Positions 1 to 12,415 are shown, counted from the stretch's first letter. The stretch is 64,000 nt of DNA from Epiperipatus broadwayi (GCA_028023455.1 JAQFVV010007254.1:57130-121129); one strand, 5' to 3'. Notes: a model not told the origin generated them from the sequence alone. Translations and numbers: made by a program.

Positions 1-739
1 TATATAGGCTTTTATTGATTTAAGGAGGCTACAGCATAGTAAGGGGAAATTACAATATAAAATTACAGATTTATGCTGCATTTTATCATCCAACTAAATA
101 TTACTTAAATATATTTTTAAACAAATCTGACTGATAAATTTATAGTTATATCTCAATCAAAAGATTTTATTCATTTCAAAACGGGGTCTTTAGTTTGTGC
201 GTTAATCTACGCAATATTACACATATATAGGTGAGACTCTAGATTTATTTCTCAGTAATGACTTAATTACGAATAAAACCCATCTTGGAAACATATAGCA
301 TAAACAACAAAATAAGTAATAAGATTAGGCATAGATTTAGGAAATGCAATATATATATATATATAAGATTTCACGCAAGTGAAATCTGAAATTTAATTTT
401 AGCATATCTTAAAACAATTCAGTAATGCTATTTGATATTTGACTGATTTAGTTTATAAGCTATAAGTTGTTTATAATTAACGAACGCAAACATTATCGTT
501 AAATTATATATAACAATTGGGAATTTTGATTATTACTCTATAATAGATTATTTAACAAAAGTTACTAAACATTGAATATGAATGATTTTAGACACTTAAA
601 TTAATTACGTAAAACTAAATCAATCAGACATAAGTAAACCAAGACATAAGATATTTGACTTAATAAATTAAATGTTTTTATCAAATTAATATGCAACTCA
701 AAATATAGGTAGGGAAACAAATTAATTTTGGAACTACTT

Positions 740-893
740 GGAAAATAAATTTAGAAAACTTATGAAATTAATTTAGTAAAACTTAGGAAACAATTCAGGC
801 CAACTGAGAAATAATTTAGAAAATTTCGGAAATAATTTAGGCAAACTGAGAAATAATTCAGGAAAACTTATTACATAATTCAGGCAAGATTTT
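740..893 (+). repeat. 21-bp minisatellite, about seven units
   Basis: The units follow GAAATAATTTAGGAAAACTTA with substitutions. The later units start at 787, 808, 829 and 850, giving an exact 21-bp period; the first two are 23 bp apart. No coding potential is visible. Confidence 0.8.
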
Positions 894-3170
894 GAATGAA
901 ATTAAGGAAAATAAAAATACATTTAGAACAAGTTTAGTTACATTATTTTTACAATTATTATGATCATTGCTTTAAAATTTTCTAGCATTTTAGATAGGAG
1001 TTTAACTGAAGATGTAATATTTGAAGGAATGATTACCATAATTTTTTCTTCTCTGCTGTCTGGTTATCCTTTGGTCTTTAGGACATCTTTAGGTGGTTAC
1101 GGTTGTTTCTCCATCTTCTTTGGCCTAAGATAGCTTCTCATCGGGCGGAAAGACAAGATTTTGAGCCTATTATCCCAACATGCTAATTATTAAATCTCTT
1201 CAATACTTTATTAAAGTTACAAATCTGAATGTCAGTGCTGAATGCCTTCTAAAATGGCTACTGTAGATTATATACCGCTACCCCCTCTCTCTTTCATTAT
1301 ATTATTTTCTTAGATAAGTTTTCTTAGCTTGTTTGCTTATTTCAAGCAATCGCGGAAGTCTGCTGTGTCAACTTTTAATTAGGTCAAAAAAACCTGAGTG
1401 ACATGCTGTAATTTATTCAATCTTTTATTTTAATTTCAATTTTAATTCTAAATATAAATTTGGTCAATCTTATATCGGGAAAGATTAACTTTTCTGGCGC
1501 CACTTAGGCTAGAAAACAAATCTAACATTGGTGAAAAACATTTTGTTATATATGTAACTCGACCATTTTAATTTACTAATATATGCAGAATTATGAAATT
1601 TCAAATGTAACTAACTTAATAAATATTTAAAAATAAAGAAATCTTAATGTTTTAAATCCTATTAACATTAATTTTCTAGCATATATGTAGTCTAAAGTTA
1701 CACATACAACTCGTTTTTCATTTATTTATTATTTAATATATATATATGCGTATTTTAGAGATTTATAAATATCAATACAATTTTCTCTCTATATATAGAT
1801 ATATGCACACATACATGATTAGTAACATACATGATTAGTAACATTAATAAGACATATGAGAATTTGGTGGTGTTTATATATAACAGAATACTACTATAGT
1901 ATATAGTAGGTGAAACAGTGTGATTGTACAAGCTGACTGTTTCAGTATGTTATGATTCAAATTTAGAAAAACACAAGCTGTTAACATCTTCAGTTTTCAA
2001 AAATTCTAAAACAAAATTGTACTAAGTAGTTTTTAAAATTTTCTGAAGATGCACAGACTTAAATGAGAGGAACAAAAAATAACAACTACTTTCCTAAATC
2101 AATTATACAAATATCAGGGATTGAAAAGCAGAACTACCAAACAGTAAAATTGCAAATGTGATTTTCAAGTTTATTATGTTTCTAAGAAATGGGATTTTTT
2201 ATTGAATGAATGAGTTGTGGATACAATTATGTCTATTTTTGTAGTCGCTGAAAAGTAGAATTCTCTCTGTTTTTATGAGAATAGTCATTTTTAGTAACTT
2301 TATTAACATGAAATATATGGCATTTTTGTTTCGTTAAATGCCGAGTATAGAGATTCATAAGCAGTATAGTGATTTAAGGCAAAAGTTCAACAATCAAAGC
2401 AAAGGCTTAAAATAACAGGTTGATTAAAACAGCAATGATTTACTTATTTGGTGATCTCATCATTTAGACTTTCTTTAACACACTGAAAATAGTATGTGGA
2501 CTGTAAAAATGATATCATAAGCTTATTAAATCTATAATTGACTTTATATCATATAATAATGGCAATATTTATAATATATAGAAGAAGTATTTTGATTAAC
2601 TTCAATCTTTCTAAACATTATACACTTTTGATATAAATAAATACATTATAATATGACCACAACTTGAAAACTTCACTTAGGTGTTGCATCAAGTAAAAAT
2701 TTTGTCTAATCTGATTCAATACTCAGTTATTTTTGAAAATTCACTTAAATCACTTTCCATGATATCTACTATACTCTCTGAACTTTGTTCCAATATCCAA
2801 TATATGTTCTTATATCTAAAAGTCCTTTTCTATTCTTTATAGTAGTAATACATTTCTCAACCAATGAATTTTTGTTTGTGGTAGCTGATCTGAAAAAACA
2901 CAATTGTCAATGATTTATATGCATTCAATATCAACAATATGATTATTTACTGTTATCATAAATTTTATATTTAGCCATAATTCCATCTTTTTACTCTATT
3001 ATTTAATTTTGTTAATAAGATATTTCAGATCTTCTTTGCTTTGGGCTAGGGTTGTTGATGTTTTGTTCACCAATATTAAATCCACATTTGCTCTCTTCCA
3101 ATCTGTCTTTTTTTCATTATATTTTAAATATATAGATTGAATAAATAAAAAGTAGATAAATTCAATAATG

Positions 3171-3268
3171 TCAAGCGTTGGTGGCCTAGTGGTTAGCATA
3201 GCTGCCTTCCAAGCAATTGGCCCAGGTTCACTTCCCGGTTAACACATATGACATATGAAAAAAAAATT
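3171..3268 (+). repeat. tRNA-derived SINE, copy 1
   Basis: The element begins TCAAGCGTTGGTGGCCTAG, with an A-box-like GTGGCCTAGTGG, and has a B-box-like GGTTCACTTCC, then ATGACATATG and a poly(A) tail. It is the same family as the copies at 18451, 32988, 35498, 44571, 58561 and 58750. The target duplication is unclear here. Confidence 0.8.
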
Positions 3269-4115
3269 CTATTTTTTATATTAATATATAATCAATTTGT
3301 TTTACCATAGCCTCCTTTGACTACAATTTCTAGTTGTATGTTGAAGATCATGATCCATTTTTCTGATAACATTCAATAATTTAGTATGGTCAATTGGATA
3401 AATGATTTTGTAACCAATATAACATAAGTTGACTTTCTCTAAAATTTATTTTCTATACAATATCAACAATGTCATCTGCTGCTACTCAATGTTTTTTTGA
3501 AACTTAAATTGTATAACTTGCAAATATCTTTCAATATTAAATTTTGTGTTGAAATTTTATAGTGTTTGCAAATAATATATTTACTGCATATTGTTTTCCT
3601 ATAATTTAAAGTACAAATTTTAAACAAACAAAAATAAAGTAACTTGTGTTTTTTATAAATATATTTGTTTTAACAAAAATCAATTAATATCCTATGAAGG
3701 AATTTGATTTTTAAAAAATATATAATTAATCTTTATTAAATTATAATGGTCCTGTTTGACTGATATTTGTTTTTAAAATGATAGAACTGAAAAACAAAGA
3801 AAAGTTTAATCCAATCACTTTAATATTGAAATACTATGAAGAGTTTTCTTTTTATTAACAATTTTTTTATTATGTTAGTCAGAAGTAAATGAATATTTAA
3901 AGTCTAATTTATTTGATGTGCATATTTTGTTTATTTTTATATTTTATATAAATTAAAAAAAACTTTAAACATATAGATCTAAATATAGTGCAGTGTATAT
4001 ATATTAAATCAAAGATTTTCACAGGCTACAGATGTAAATAAAAAGTTATCTGGGTATATCCGGGTATAATTTATATATATATGTTGATACGAAGGTTTTC
4101 ACGGGTTGCATATAT

Positions 4116-4654
4116 AAAAGACATATTTTGCGGGTTCATCCGTGTTAAAATATTTTAAATATTGGTATACTGACATTTCGACTTGGTAACACAAGTCATC
4201 CACAAAGTGATAAAAAGCAGAAAGACGGTGGTAGAGGCGCTACAATCACTGATTTGAAAAAAACGTCAAAGTTCCACCAATAGCAAAAATGTTAAATTAA
4301 GAATGTTTTTTAAAAAAATCTTTCCAAATAGGATGAAGTTTGCTTGTATCATCTCGCTTATTGATACAATCTGGCCTTTTAAGTATCTCAATGACTTCTC
4401 TAATTTTGCACTGGTATAGATTATCACATCTGGATATGATCCTGGTACTAGAAAAATTAATTTTATGACCTGAAACCATAGTATGGAGTGAGAGTGCTGA
4501 TGATGATGAGTGTAAGGCTTCTTACATAGATATGAGTAATCATCGCATCAGTTTTAGAAGAGATGAGCATGCTAATGCAGTTAAACAACACTCATCGTCA
4601 ATATACCAATATTTAAAATATTTTAACACGGATGAACCGCAAAATATGTCTTTT
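4116..4654 (-). mobile_element. Penelope-like element 3' fragment between inverted repeats
   Basis: Inverted repeats at 4116-4174 and 4597-4654 (about 58 bp, near identical, starting AAAAGACATATTTTGCGG) enclose a minus-strand coding fragment at 4297-4479. It reads HKINFSSTRIISRCDN, then REVIEILKRPDCINKRDD and LHPIWKDFF, which fits the C-terminal tail of the GIY-YIG endonuclease of PLEs (H.I.....R.......R..REA.EI.K....N.D..L..IW). Upstream, 4020-4115 holds a second diverged copy of the end sequence (TTTTCACAGGCTACAG / TTTTCACGGGTTGCAT), as expected of PLE pseudo-LTR ends. No RT part remains. Confidence 0.7.
4164..4203 (-). ncRNA. Degenerate hammerhead-like motif in PLE end
   Basis: On the minus strand, TGGATGA is followed by a helix GACTTG...CAAGTC and then GAAATGTC. 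Stem II is perfect (6 bp) and the GAA box is present, but C3 and U4 of CUGAUGA are changed, so activity is unlikely. Confidence 0.35.
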
Positions 4655-4665
4655 ATATATATATA

Positions 4666-4709
4666 AACCAACATTTTGACCAGGTCACACTGGTCATCAA
4701 CTGGATAAC
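4666..4709 (-). ncRNA. Second degenerate hammerhead-like motif in PLE end
   Basis: The minus strand reads TTGATGA, helix GACCAG-TGTGAC-CTGGTC, then AAAATGTTGG. It is the counterpart of the motif at 4164 on the other side of the PLE fragment. C3 is U and G12 is A, so it should be inactive. Confidence 0.35.
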
Positions 4710-4878
4710 AATAATGAACATTCTAGAAATAGAAATAATAATTATGAAAAATTATTTTGATTAAATATATATATAATGTATATTAAATATATATATATAA
4801 TTCAAGTAAATAGATTTGTTTGAATTATTATATTGTTTAAAAATACAAACATTTAATAGTTATAGTTATATATATATA

Positions 4879-4957
4879 TTTATACTTTGTAATTTTTAAA
4901 TATACTTTTTTTTTCATGCATTATTTATTATTTTAATTATGAAGGGCCTCACAAAAA
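4879..4957 (+). repeat. Dispersed duplicate, copy 1 (partner 5474-5550)
   Basis: TTTATACTTTGTAATTTTTA ... GAAGGGCCTCACAAAAAA is present here and again just after the ACE exon at 5474-5550. The two copies, about 80 bp each, lie on either side of the exon in the same orientation. Confidence 0.75.
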
Positions 4958-5314
4958 ATAAATTATATATATATTGGAACATAAACTTAGATAATATTTC
5001 CTTAGGATTCATTCCTTATTAATATTATTTATTTGAAAATTTGTTCTCATTATTTATGAATTAAGAATTTTTATAGTTTGTTTTCAAAAAACAGTCATGA
5101 ATAATGAACATTCACCTGACAAATGAGAAATTCCCATGAAATGCATGAATGTATAGTGAAAGAGATTGATCTAGAAAATTGTATCCTGATCAACAGTTTG
5201 AGATTTATAGCAAGCTCTGAATGAGTGTGTTACAAATCTAAAAGATTTGATTAGTTATAGATATTCAAAATCTTTAATAGATAAATTTATATTGTCTTTT
5301 TGATTTTGTTTTAG

Positions 5315-5459
5315 AGGGAGATATAAATTATCTATTCAGTATAGCACTAGACAAAATTGCATTTCTACCTTTTGGTTATTTAATGGATCAGTGGAGGTGG
5401 AATGTTTTTAATGGAAATTATAAAGAAAAAGAATGGAATAAAAAATGGTGGGATTTAAG
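5315..5459 (+). CDS. ACE: Angiotensin-converting enzyme (ACE) exon, catalytic-domain segment
   Basis: This internal exon of a peptidase family M2 dipeptidyl carboxypeptidase begins after a TTTTGTTTTAG acceptor and ends at AAG|GTAATT. It encodes 47 whole codons plus split codons at both ends, and its 145-nt frame has no stop. Diagnostic blocks are [33 protein letters not shown] and KKWWDLR, which match the ACE stretch downstream of the HEXXH zinc site. From family knowledge, the first W of WWDLR corresponds to W485 and the final R (codon AG|A, split by the intron) to R489 of human testis ACE, both chloride I ligands; both are kept. The exon ends in phase 2 and joins the exon at 46956 in frame. 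The preceding zinc-ligand exon is not in the window. ACE removes C-terminal dipeptides from peptides outside the cell, as a membrane or secreted protein. Which paralogue this is cannot be told. Confidence 0.95.
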
Positions 5460-5473
5460 GTAATTTCTTAATG

Positions 5474-5550
5474 TTTATACTTTGTAATTTTTAAATATAT
5501 TTTTTCCCATGCAGTATGTATTAATCTAATCAAGAAGGGCCTCACAAAAA
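5474..5550 (+). repeat. Dispersed duplicate, copy 2
   Basis: Second copy of the 4879-4957 block, beginning 14 bp after the ACE splice donor. The family is not recognised. Confidence 0.75.
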
Positions 5551-6770
5551 AGCATATCTTCCTCCCAGACTTATAATCTGTGTTCAATTCTTTTTAGGAG
5601 CCTAGGATTTCTCAAATAATTAATCCATAGTCAACCCAGCTAATCATTAAACATTGGTCAATAAATTAGTATGTAGTTTTTCTCAGCTAAATAGCAAAAT
5701 GGGATGAAAAATTACCCAGATCTTCTCCATCCAGCATCTGACAAGCCTGCTAATGTGCATAATGTTAGAGGTCTTGTCCCTGCAGTGGACTATTTATTTT
5801 AAAAGAATGTTACTTTTTATTTATACATTGTGAATATAATAATTCTTTTAATAATGGACTCATTCTAAATCCCAAAGATACTGTTAAAATGTAAAAATTG
5901 TATTAAACAAAACTCGAATAAAATAGTTGAGAATAAATAAGAAAATTGAATTACCATAAATCCTATTGTTGAAGCAATAGCAAATAAAAGTTAACCTGGT
6001 GACTTATTTAATTGATGATATTTACTCATGTTTGCCCAGGTAAAGACAAATGTCTAAATTAAGTGATTATAAAATATAATGCAGATATAAACTTTTATGA
6101 ATGGTCGTTTTTGATTTTAAAAACAGGTGTTATATTCATGAAGTTTAAAAATAAGAGAATGGAATGCTTTATTTGGGATATGTGATTTAGTTTAAAAATG
6201 ATGATAATAAAAATTTGAATAAAAATTTATTAAAAGAGAACCCTAACCCTAACGTTTGTATTTCAGACTTGTCACTTTTATTGTTTAAACTTATTAACAC
6301 CATGTGCATGCATGTTCAATTCTTTGTCTGAAGGAAGGTGTGATTTTATATTTAAAATCTTTTAAAATATTTCTATGATTTAACAATATAATTTATTTTA
6401 ATATTGTAATATAAAAATGTTTTTGTAGCAATCATTTATTTTTGTTTTCTGAAAAAAATTTACTTGTAAAAACCTCACCTCATAAGTTGCCAACTAAATA
6501 AAGTTGACAATCATGAATGTTTACAAAAACAACACCTATGTGCAAAAATACCCATAAAGAAAAATTCTCACATGGACAAATGCATGTTATTCTAAAATAC
6601 AATTTATTTTAAATTAATAATAGCTGCAGCCCATTATTTTAGATTGGTTTTATTTTTTTCTATTAACATATTTAATTATAAAAGCTAATATTTTTTTAAA
6701 AAATCAATAAATAGCTATCAAATATTTATTTGTCAAAATGAATTCTGGCTTTTAGATTTAATAATTTATG
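5551..6770. other. Intronic AT-rich sequence
   Basis: I see no gene and no clear repeat here. It includes a 13-bp CCCTAACCCTAAC at 6241-6253, too short to call telomeric. Confidence 0.5.
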
Positions 6771-6774
6771 AGAT

Positions 6775-7010
6775 AATTAGCTGTAAGAATACAGACTTTC
6801 AATCTCTCTTCAGCTATCCACTCCATCTTATATAACTGATACACATGATCACATACATATTTCATGCTGAACCAGCACTCATCACTTGGTCCAGATCATC
6901 TACCATATATCCATATATATATATATATATAAAATCAGTACTCAGTTTATATTAAAATAGCAAATCTTCAATCTTTAATGGACAAGCTTCAATCTTCTCC
7001 ACCTTCTAAC
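6775..7010 (-). repeat. Hammerhead repeat family C, copy 1
   Basis: The minus-strand copy carries the family landmarks in order: GTCCATTAAAGATTGAAG, an (AT)n run, GGACCAAGTGATGAGTGC, CACATGATC..GTGTATCAG and the GAAAGTCTGT block. Homologous copies lie at 9899, 53480, 57803 and 63795. Confidence 0.7.
6852..6892 (-). ncRNA. Hammerhead motif, family C (inactive)
   Basis: The minus strand has GTGATGA in place of CTGATGA (C3 to G), an intact stem II (GTGCTG/CAGCAT type) and GAA, but G at the cleavage position where H is required. It is a decayed ribozyme. Confidence 0.55.
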
Positions 7011-7589
7011 TACTATTTTTTGTTTGTTTGTTTATTTGTTTGTTTTATAAATTTTACATTAAAAACAAGAAAAAATAATATGTATCACATGTGTCAAATA
7101 CAGCATTTTGCTATGTGCATAAGGTGAAGCTCATATGTCTGTTTGCTGATTGATAAAGAATTGATAAAGAAGATACATAACACATTAGCCACAATATGAA
7201 ACTAAATTTTAATTGGTATTTAATACTATTTTCACATGAATTTTGACTTTTGATACTTTTTAAATAAAAATGAAATTAAAAAATCTATTGTAGTATATCA
7301 ATGTAATTCTGTTCAGAAAATATTTAAGCAATAAAAATGTTCAACTGCCTCATTATTAGTCATACTAGGCTTATACATTTGTAGTGCAAAGCTATAGCAG
7401 AAAAATAAAATTATAAATTGGTATTGTAAATAGGTAATTTCCATAGATACCTCAACTTATCTTCCATCTATTCATATCCTATACATCAGTAGCTACACTA
7501 TGGTGAAAGTTTATATATTTTCTCTTCTTTATTTCAGTATGAGTCACCTGTGAGTCAGAAAGTGACGGTCTATCATAAGCCAAGTTTCT

Positions 7590-8290
7590 CTATAGCCCAT
7601 TAAATAGAAAATAGATACGAAGATGACTGCAGTAAAATGAAGAATTCAAAGCATTGAAATTTTTCTTAGCAGGTGATTGTTCAATAATTTTATCATAATG
7701 ATTCCTTAAGATTATTGAAAATTGGAGGATGTCAACATATTGTACTCTAAATATATGCAGAAAAACATTATGTAAATAATTCTTCATAAACATCATTATC
7801 TGGAAATCTGAGTTGATTAAAAACATTTATCATATCAAAGACTAGAACAAAAATAAATGCAGCCAAAAACTTCAATTTAAGTTTTGCATCAACATTACTT
7901 TTATATTGGTCTTCAATATAGTTATATTTTCCTGCTGAGATTTTGATAAAATTGGAAACAATACTATTTTCCTTTTATATAGTAGATTAGGAATCAAAAG
8001 CTTCATGGATTTTAAGCATTCTACTATGTAAAACCAAATTCTTTTTTGTAACAAAATGTAAAATTATGATGATTATTAAGTTACTCACTTTAAGATGACA
8101 TATATGCAGTTGATAAAACATATGTGGAACCCTGTCAAATGTGCCATTACCATATTGTATATTTTTACAATTATATAAAAATTCTTTATCACCCAAAAAC
8201 AGAATTCTATCTGGATTACTTCCACCTGAATTATAAAGTACCATGTTAAGTGTATTTTTCAAGATTATCAAAATTTAGTTTGATGTTTAA
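7590..8290 (-). pseudogene. Degenerate MULE-type transposase fragment
   Basis: The minus strand, read across frames, gives YGNGTFDRVPHMFYQLHI, then HFVTKKNL, then IVECLKSMKL... and NQLRFPDNDVYEELF. The first part resembles the start of the MULE transposase domain (DGTFK..P..F.QLY.IH), where the first catalytic Asp would fall in DGTF; here it is Asn (GNGTF). Several frameshifts and stops separate the pieces, so it is a dead copy. Ends and target duplication were not identified. The call rests on motif memory and could be confused with another RNase H-like transposase. Confidence 0.5.
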
Positions 8291-9347
8291 TTCTAATAAC
8301 CTATTTCTCATTACATTACAAAGGATTGCATCAGCAGTTCCCATATCTTGTCTCATTTTATACTGGTTTCTACTTTTTAAGTATAAGAATTATAACAATA
8401 TCTAATTGTTAGCAAAATATGTTTCTATCTTTTGTCTTCAAAATTGAGTAATACTTAATAGCATATATTTTTCTGCACCTCCAAATTAGCACTCCAATTA
8501 TATTATGCTAACAGGCATCATCATTTACCCAAGTATGTCAAGTGTTGGTTACCTTTTTTGAGTATTCAAAAATTAAATAATTGGAACTATAAAAAATAGA
8601 TGATCGAATAATTAAGTTTTAATATTTAATTTTAAAAAAATTAACATTTATAAATGCCTGTTTATTACACATGCACATTTCATTAGACAAAACAATTTCC
8701 ATTTACTAAATTCTGAAATAGGGTTGCAACCCCATATGGAGATAAGGAAGTGAATGTGGGACATTGCAAAAAATTAGCAATGGTAAAAAGTTTCTGAACA
8801 CACAATGAACAAAAATTAATTAAAAATCAAATGTGTGATGAATTGATGGTCTTTCTGGCAGCATTTATCTATGTTGCATCACATGACCTTTATTGCAGTC
8901 TTGGTTCTGAATATACAACATGTGTTTACGCTATGCAACATCAATGCCAGAAACATCTTGGCTTAGATTTAAGACTATTGTATATTATGAGTTGCAGTAT
9001 TTTTTACTGTCTACACAAAATGTTCTGTTGTTACAGAAGGTTAATAATTTAGTTACAAAAAATAAAGCCTTTTAGTATTTTTTTGCTAACATTTCTCGGC
9101 ATATAAGTATCAATTTAGTATATCTTTAGATTATATTGTGTTAGAACATTTATTTTTAAAAATTACACATAATATTTAATTATGATAAATTATGAGGAAA
9201 ATTTTTTAATAGTATTTAACAAACCAAAACTATTATTTATTTGTGAAATTATTTTTAATATTGTAGAATAAAAATATTTTTTGATTGTGTACAGATGGCT
9301 GAATTTAAACAGAAGAAATAAAAATACTGATAACAATTGGCCAAATT
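8291..9347. other. Intronic sequence with a small inverted repeat
   Basis: TTTCTGGCAGCATTTATCTA..TGCA near 8850 pairs with TGCAACATCAATGCCAGAAA near 8935. A 73-codon open frame at 8831-9052 spans this hairpin and looks fortuitous. Nothing else is recognised. Confidence 0.45.
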
Positions 9348-9787
9348 AAAACAGGCAAAACTCACTATACGTATTGCCACACACAGCAAGTAAAAGTAAT
9401 CAATGAATTCCAGAAGGCATGTGCATAAAATCTCCATCTAGGGCCTACTCATCCAATATTCCCAGACTAGTTTTTGGCATTTGGCCTTCATCAGTGAGGA
9501 GCCTTAGATCTGAGAGCACTGCATCTAGATCTTAGGATCTAATGCAATCCTCCAGCAGCCATCTTTTATCTCTACTTAACTACAAAACTATGAGTCTTAA
9601 ATTGAAAACCCCTTAATATTTTCAATCCAAGCTCATTAGCTTAGGTGAGGATTTTATGCACATGCTGTCTGGCATCCATTGATTACTTTTGCTTGCTGTG
9701 TGTGGCAATATGTATAGTGAGTTTTGCCTATTTTAACAACAGTTATAAACAAGCATAAGAAATGGTGATCATGTGATGTTTAATGGG
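9348..9787 (-). repeat. Hammerhead repeat family A, copy A1, partly inverted
   Basis: The minus arm (9348-9640) runs from AACAGGCAAAACTCAC through the ribozyme to AATCCAAGCTCATTAGCTTA. It joins a plus arm (about 9645-9787) that repeats the other end in opposite orientation (GGCATCCATTGATTAC, GAGTTTTGCC, ATGTGATGTTTAATGGGC). The outer parts of the element therefore form a fold-back. Confidence 0.8.
9459..9500 (-). ncRNA. Hammerhead ribozyme motif A1 (G12 mutated)
   Basis: Minus strand: TTCTCA-like stem I arm, CTGATGA, stem II AGGC..GCCA, AAA in place of GAA, stem III ACTAGT, cleavage-site C, then TGGGAA. Loss of G12 should inactivate it. Confidence 0.65.
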
Positions 9788-9898
9788 CCAAATCTTTACT
9801 ATGAAAGTGTGTAGACATTGCAAGATAAAAAATATGATTGATCATTTTTGCAGTATGAATATTCAAATATTATAGATTAATCTTATATTATGTTTATC

Positions 9899-10275
9899 CC
9901 TATTCTGTGTATTTAAATGGACAAGGCTCTTTATACGAGGGATTGTCTTAAAGTCAACATGGATATGACAATAATATTGGTATCAACAAATGATTTGGAC
10001 AATCCGTGATGCAATTTTCAATGGTATGGATGGCTGAAGAGCCTGTCCATTAAAGTTTGAAGATTTTCCATCTTAATATAAAACAAGCACTGATTATATA
10101 TATATATGTGGGGGGGTGTGATGATCTGGACCAACTGATGAATGCTGATTCAGCACAAAATATGTATATTGGAATTTTTTTTTTTACATGTATATGGTCG
10201 TGTGTATCAATTATATGAGATAGAATGGATAGTCTAAGGGAGCTTGGAAGTCTGTGTTCAAACCCCTATATTACA
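9899..10275 (+). repeat. Hammerhead repeat family C, copy 2
   Basis: Plus-strand copy with GAGCCTGTCCATTAAAG, a TA/G run, the ribozyme, TGTGTATCAATTATATGAGA, GGAAGTCTGTGTTCAAACCC. A reverse copy of the GTCCATT block at its left end (AATGGACAAGGCTCTTTA, near 9915) makes a short terminal fold-back. GTGTTCAAACCCC resembles a Pol III B box, but no convincing A box was placed. Confidence 0.65.
10128..10172 (+). ncRNA. Hammerhead motif, family C (G12 mutated)
   Basis: GGACCAA, CTGATGA, stem II ATGCTG-ATT-CAGCAC, AAA (expected GAA), stem III ATATGTAT, A, TTGG. Stem I CCAA/TTGG is intact; only the G12 box is broken. Confidence 0.6.
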
Positions 10276-10279
10276 TCTG

Positions 10280-11870
10280 AATTTATTTCTAATAATCATG
10301 ATGGTGTGGAAAAACTTCTTTGCTTAATTTGTAATGAGGTTTTGGTTGCTGACAACATGAAAACAATTAAAAGTGATGTATTAATACCAAGCATATAGCA
10401 TACTGCAATGAACCAAGAAATATTTTGAATGACTTTTAAAATCTTCAAATAAAGAAAAACAATGTTTTGAAAAAAATTGTTATTGTCAATGAATGTATTT
10501 ATTTGCATTTTAACAAAATGCATTTAATTGCAAAACCTAAAAAGCTTCTTATGATAGGAGATTGTTTATTACTTGCTATTATTAAAATGTGAAAAATAGT
10601 TTGTGGGAAAAAGTGTACGTTTCCAAAAGAATTTTTGAAATTAGAAATAATTCCAGAAGTTTATTATTAGATTTAAGGTCATCTCAAAGTTTGCAATTCA
10701 ATTAGATGAAATAACTGATATTTCTAATGTACCAAATTGTAATTAAGTTATGTCTCTGAAAGAAACATATGTGAATAATTGTTTTGTCATTTTTGGAGGA
10801 GTATATAAATGGGGAGATATATATCTTAAAGCTAGTATATTTTTTATGAATTGAAGTTTTTCGTTGGAAATGTTGCATTAGAATCTGTTCAGATAGTGTT
10901 GGACAGTCATGGGTAAAAATGTTGGATTTGTATCAACAATTTAAAACTGGTGGCTATAAACATATCACTTTTACTCACTAAATGATCTTTTGGGAGACAG
11001 TTGTAAACAAAAATATCATTAGAATTTGTGCTTTCAAATACTATCAAAATCATTATAACTTTAATAAATGCCACTCTGCAAAGATTTGAAAATAAATGAC
11101 TAATAGTCATTTATTTTCAAACCTTGCAAAGAAATGGTTTCCAATTACAAAAGCTTTTTACTACATGCAGAAATAAGTGTCTGAAAAAAGGAGGAAGTTT
11201 AAATAGATTACTAAAATTGAAAGATGAAGTACTGAGCAGAAATACGATTTTGCTATTTTTTTAAGTTTGGCTTATATTTTTAAAAAGCTCTTTATTTTAA
11301 ATATGTCACTTTAAGGAAAAAAATTGTCAATACAGGTATTTATATCAAAAAATAAAAATTGAAGATTTTGCTAAAAAAGTTAACATATGTTAGAATAGGA
11401 TGGAAAATGGTTCTTTAGAAATGTTTGTAGCTATAAATAATTTTAAAATTGAAAATAACCTTCCCAAAGATTTAATTGAAGGAATTAAAATTGATTATCT
11501 AAAGTACCTCAAGACAGTTTCAAAAAGACTATATTTCTCTTCAAATTTTGGTTTAAAAACATTATGTTGTATTTATAAATCATATCCAATTGAAATAAAA
11601 AAATATTAGTCATCTTCCAGAGACATTAAGCTGTCATGGACTTAAAACTTGAATTTCCCCAAAAATCATTAAATGAATTTTGGATTAGAATTTCAACAGA
11701 ATTTCCAACAATTTCTGAAGTAGCTCTAAAACTTCTCCCATTTTATACTATCTATTTATGTCAATTGATATTCTCAGCATTGACTATTATAAATTAACTC
11801 TAAAAAAAAAGTTAAAGATACTGTATGCTCTACATTATTTTATCCAAGACTTAATTAATTCTTTATATAA
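10280..11870 (+). pseudogene. Degenerate hAT transposase (ZBED5/SCAND3-like)
   Basis: Reading across frames on the + strand gives, in order, a BED-finger remnant LCLICNEVLVADNMK (about 10320), the catalytic-core entry FAIQLDEITDISNVPNC (about 10690), WKCCIRICSDSVGQS (about 10870; the family has ..C.GICTDGA..M), and the C-terminal dimerisation segment LNEFWIRISTEFPTISEVA, LKLLPFYTIYLCQLIFSAL (11670-11780). Their order and spacing match BED-hAT transposases of the ZBED5/SCAND3 type. The longest surviving frame is 69 codons (11400-11609) and there are many stops, so the gene is dead. It starts immediately after the family C repeat. Terminal inverted repeats were not located. Confidence 0.75.
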
Positions 11871-12415
11871 AAATAAACAGACATTCATCACATTGGTATG
11901 CAAATTTGCTTTATTTTAATAAATGATAAAATTAGATATATATCAAAGAATTGTTTAAAAATAAATTTCTTTATGATTTATTATCAGTAAATGTTTAATT
12001 TGTATACCTATATTATTTATCTATATACCTCAAATCATATAAAAATGTATTGTGTGAAAAGCAGGCATAAGTGAAAGAATTTTTCAAACTTCTGCCATGT
12101 ATTACAATATGCTAAAAGTATTGTGAGATAATTTTATATATATATAGAAATGATTTTAAAATTCTTATGATATTCAGTTCATATTATTTCATTTCTTTTT
12201 TGCTTTACATCTTTTCAAAGTCTCTGGTCTAATATCTACATAAGAGAACTAACAAAAGTTTTGGATTCATTCTGGGATTACCAAATATTCACATTTTAAG
12301 ATTATTTAAGTCTACAAAATGCAGTAATTTGAAGTTATATAAATGATGTTGCAAAAGGAAAATGATGCAACCTTTTAATTAAGTACAAATGTTTTTTTTT
12401 TTAAATTAAGTCTCA
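11871..12415. other. Intronic AT-rich sequence
   Basis: No gene or recognisable repeat is visible between the hAT remnant and the family A insertion. Confidence 0.5.

Larger units (their letters stand above)
1..5314 (+). other. 3' part of the upstream ACE intron
   Basis: This is the sequence before the first ACE exon. It contains the minisatellite, one SINE and a PLE fragment listed separately. The stretches 1-739, 894-3170, 3269-4019 and 4710-4878 are AT-rich with simple TA runs, and I see nothing codable in them. No HEXXH-encoding exon is present. Confidence 0.7.

Noticed and set aside
5133-5152. CATGAAATGCATGAATG as the ACE zinc-site exon
   Set aside because: It reads HEMHEC, not HEMGH, and no ACE-like residues or splice sites surround it.
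6241-6253. CCCTAACCCTAAC as an interstitial telomere
   Set aside because: Only two units; expected by chance in a long AT-rich window and no further repeats adjoin.
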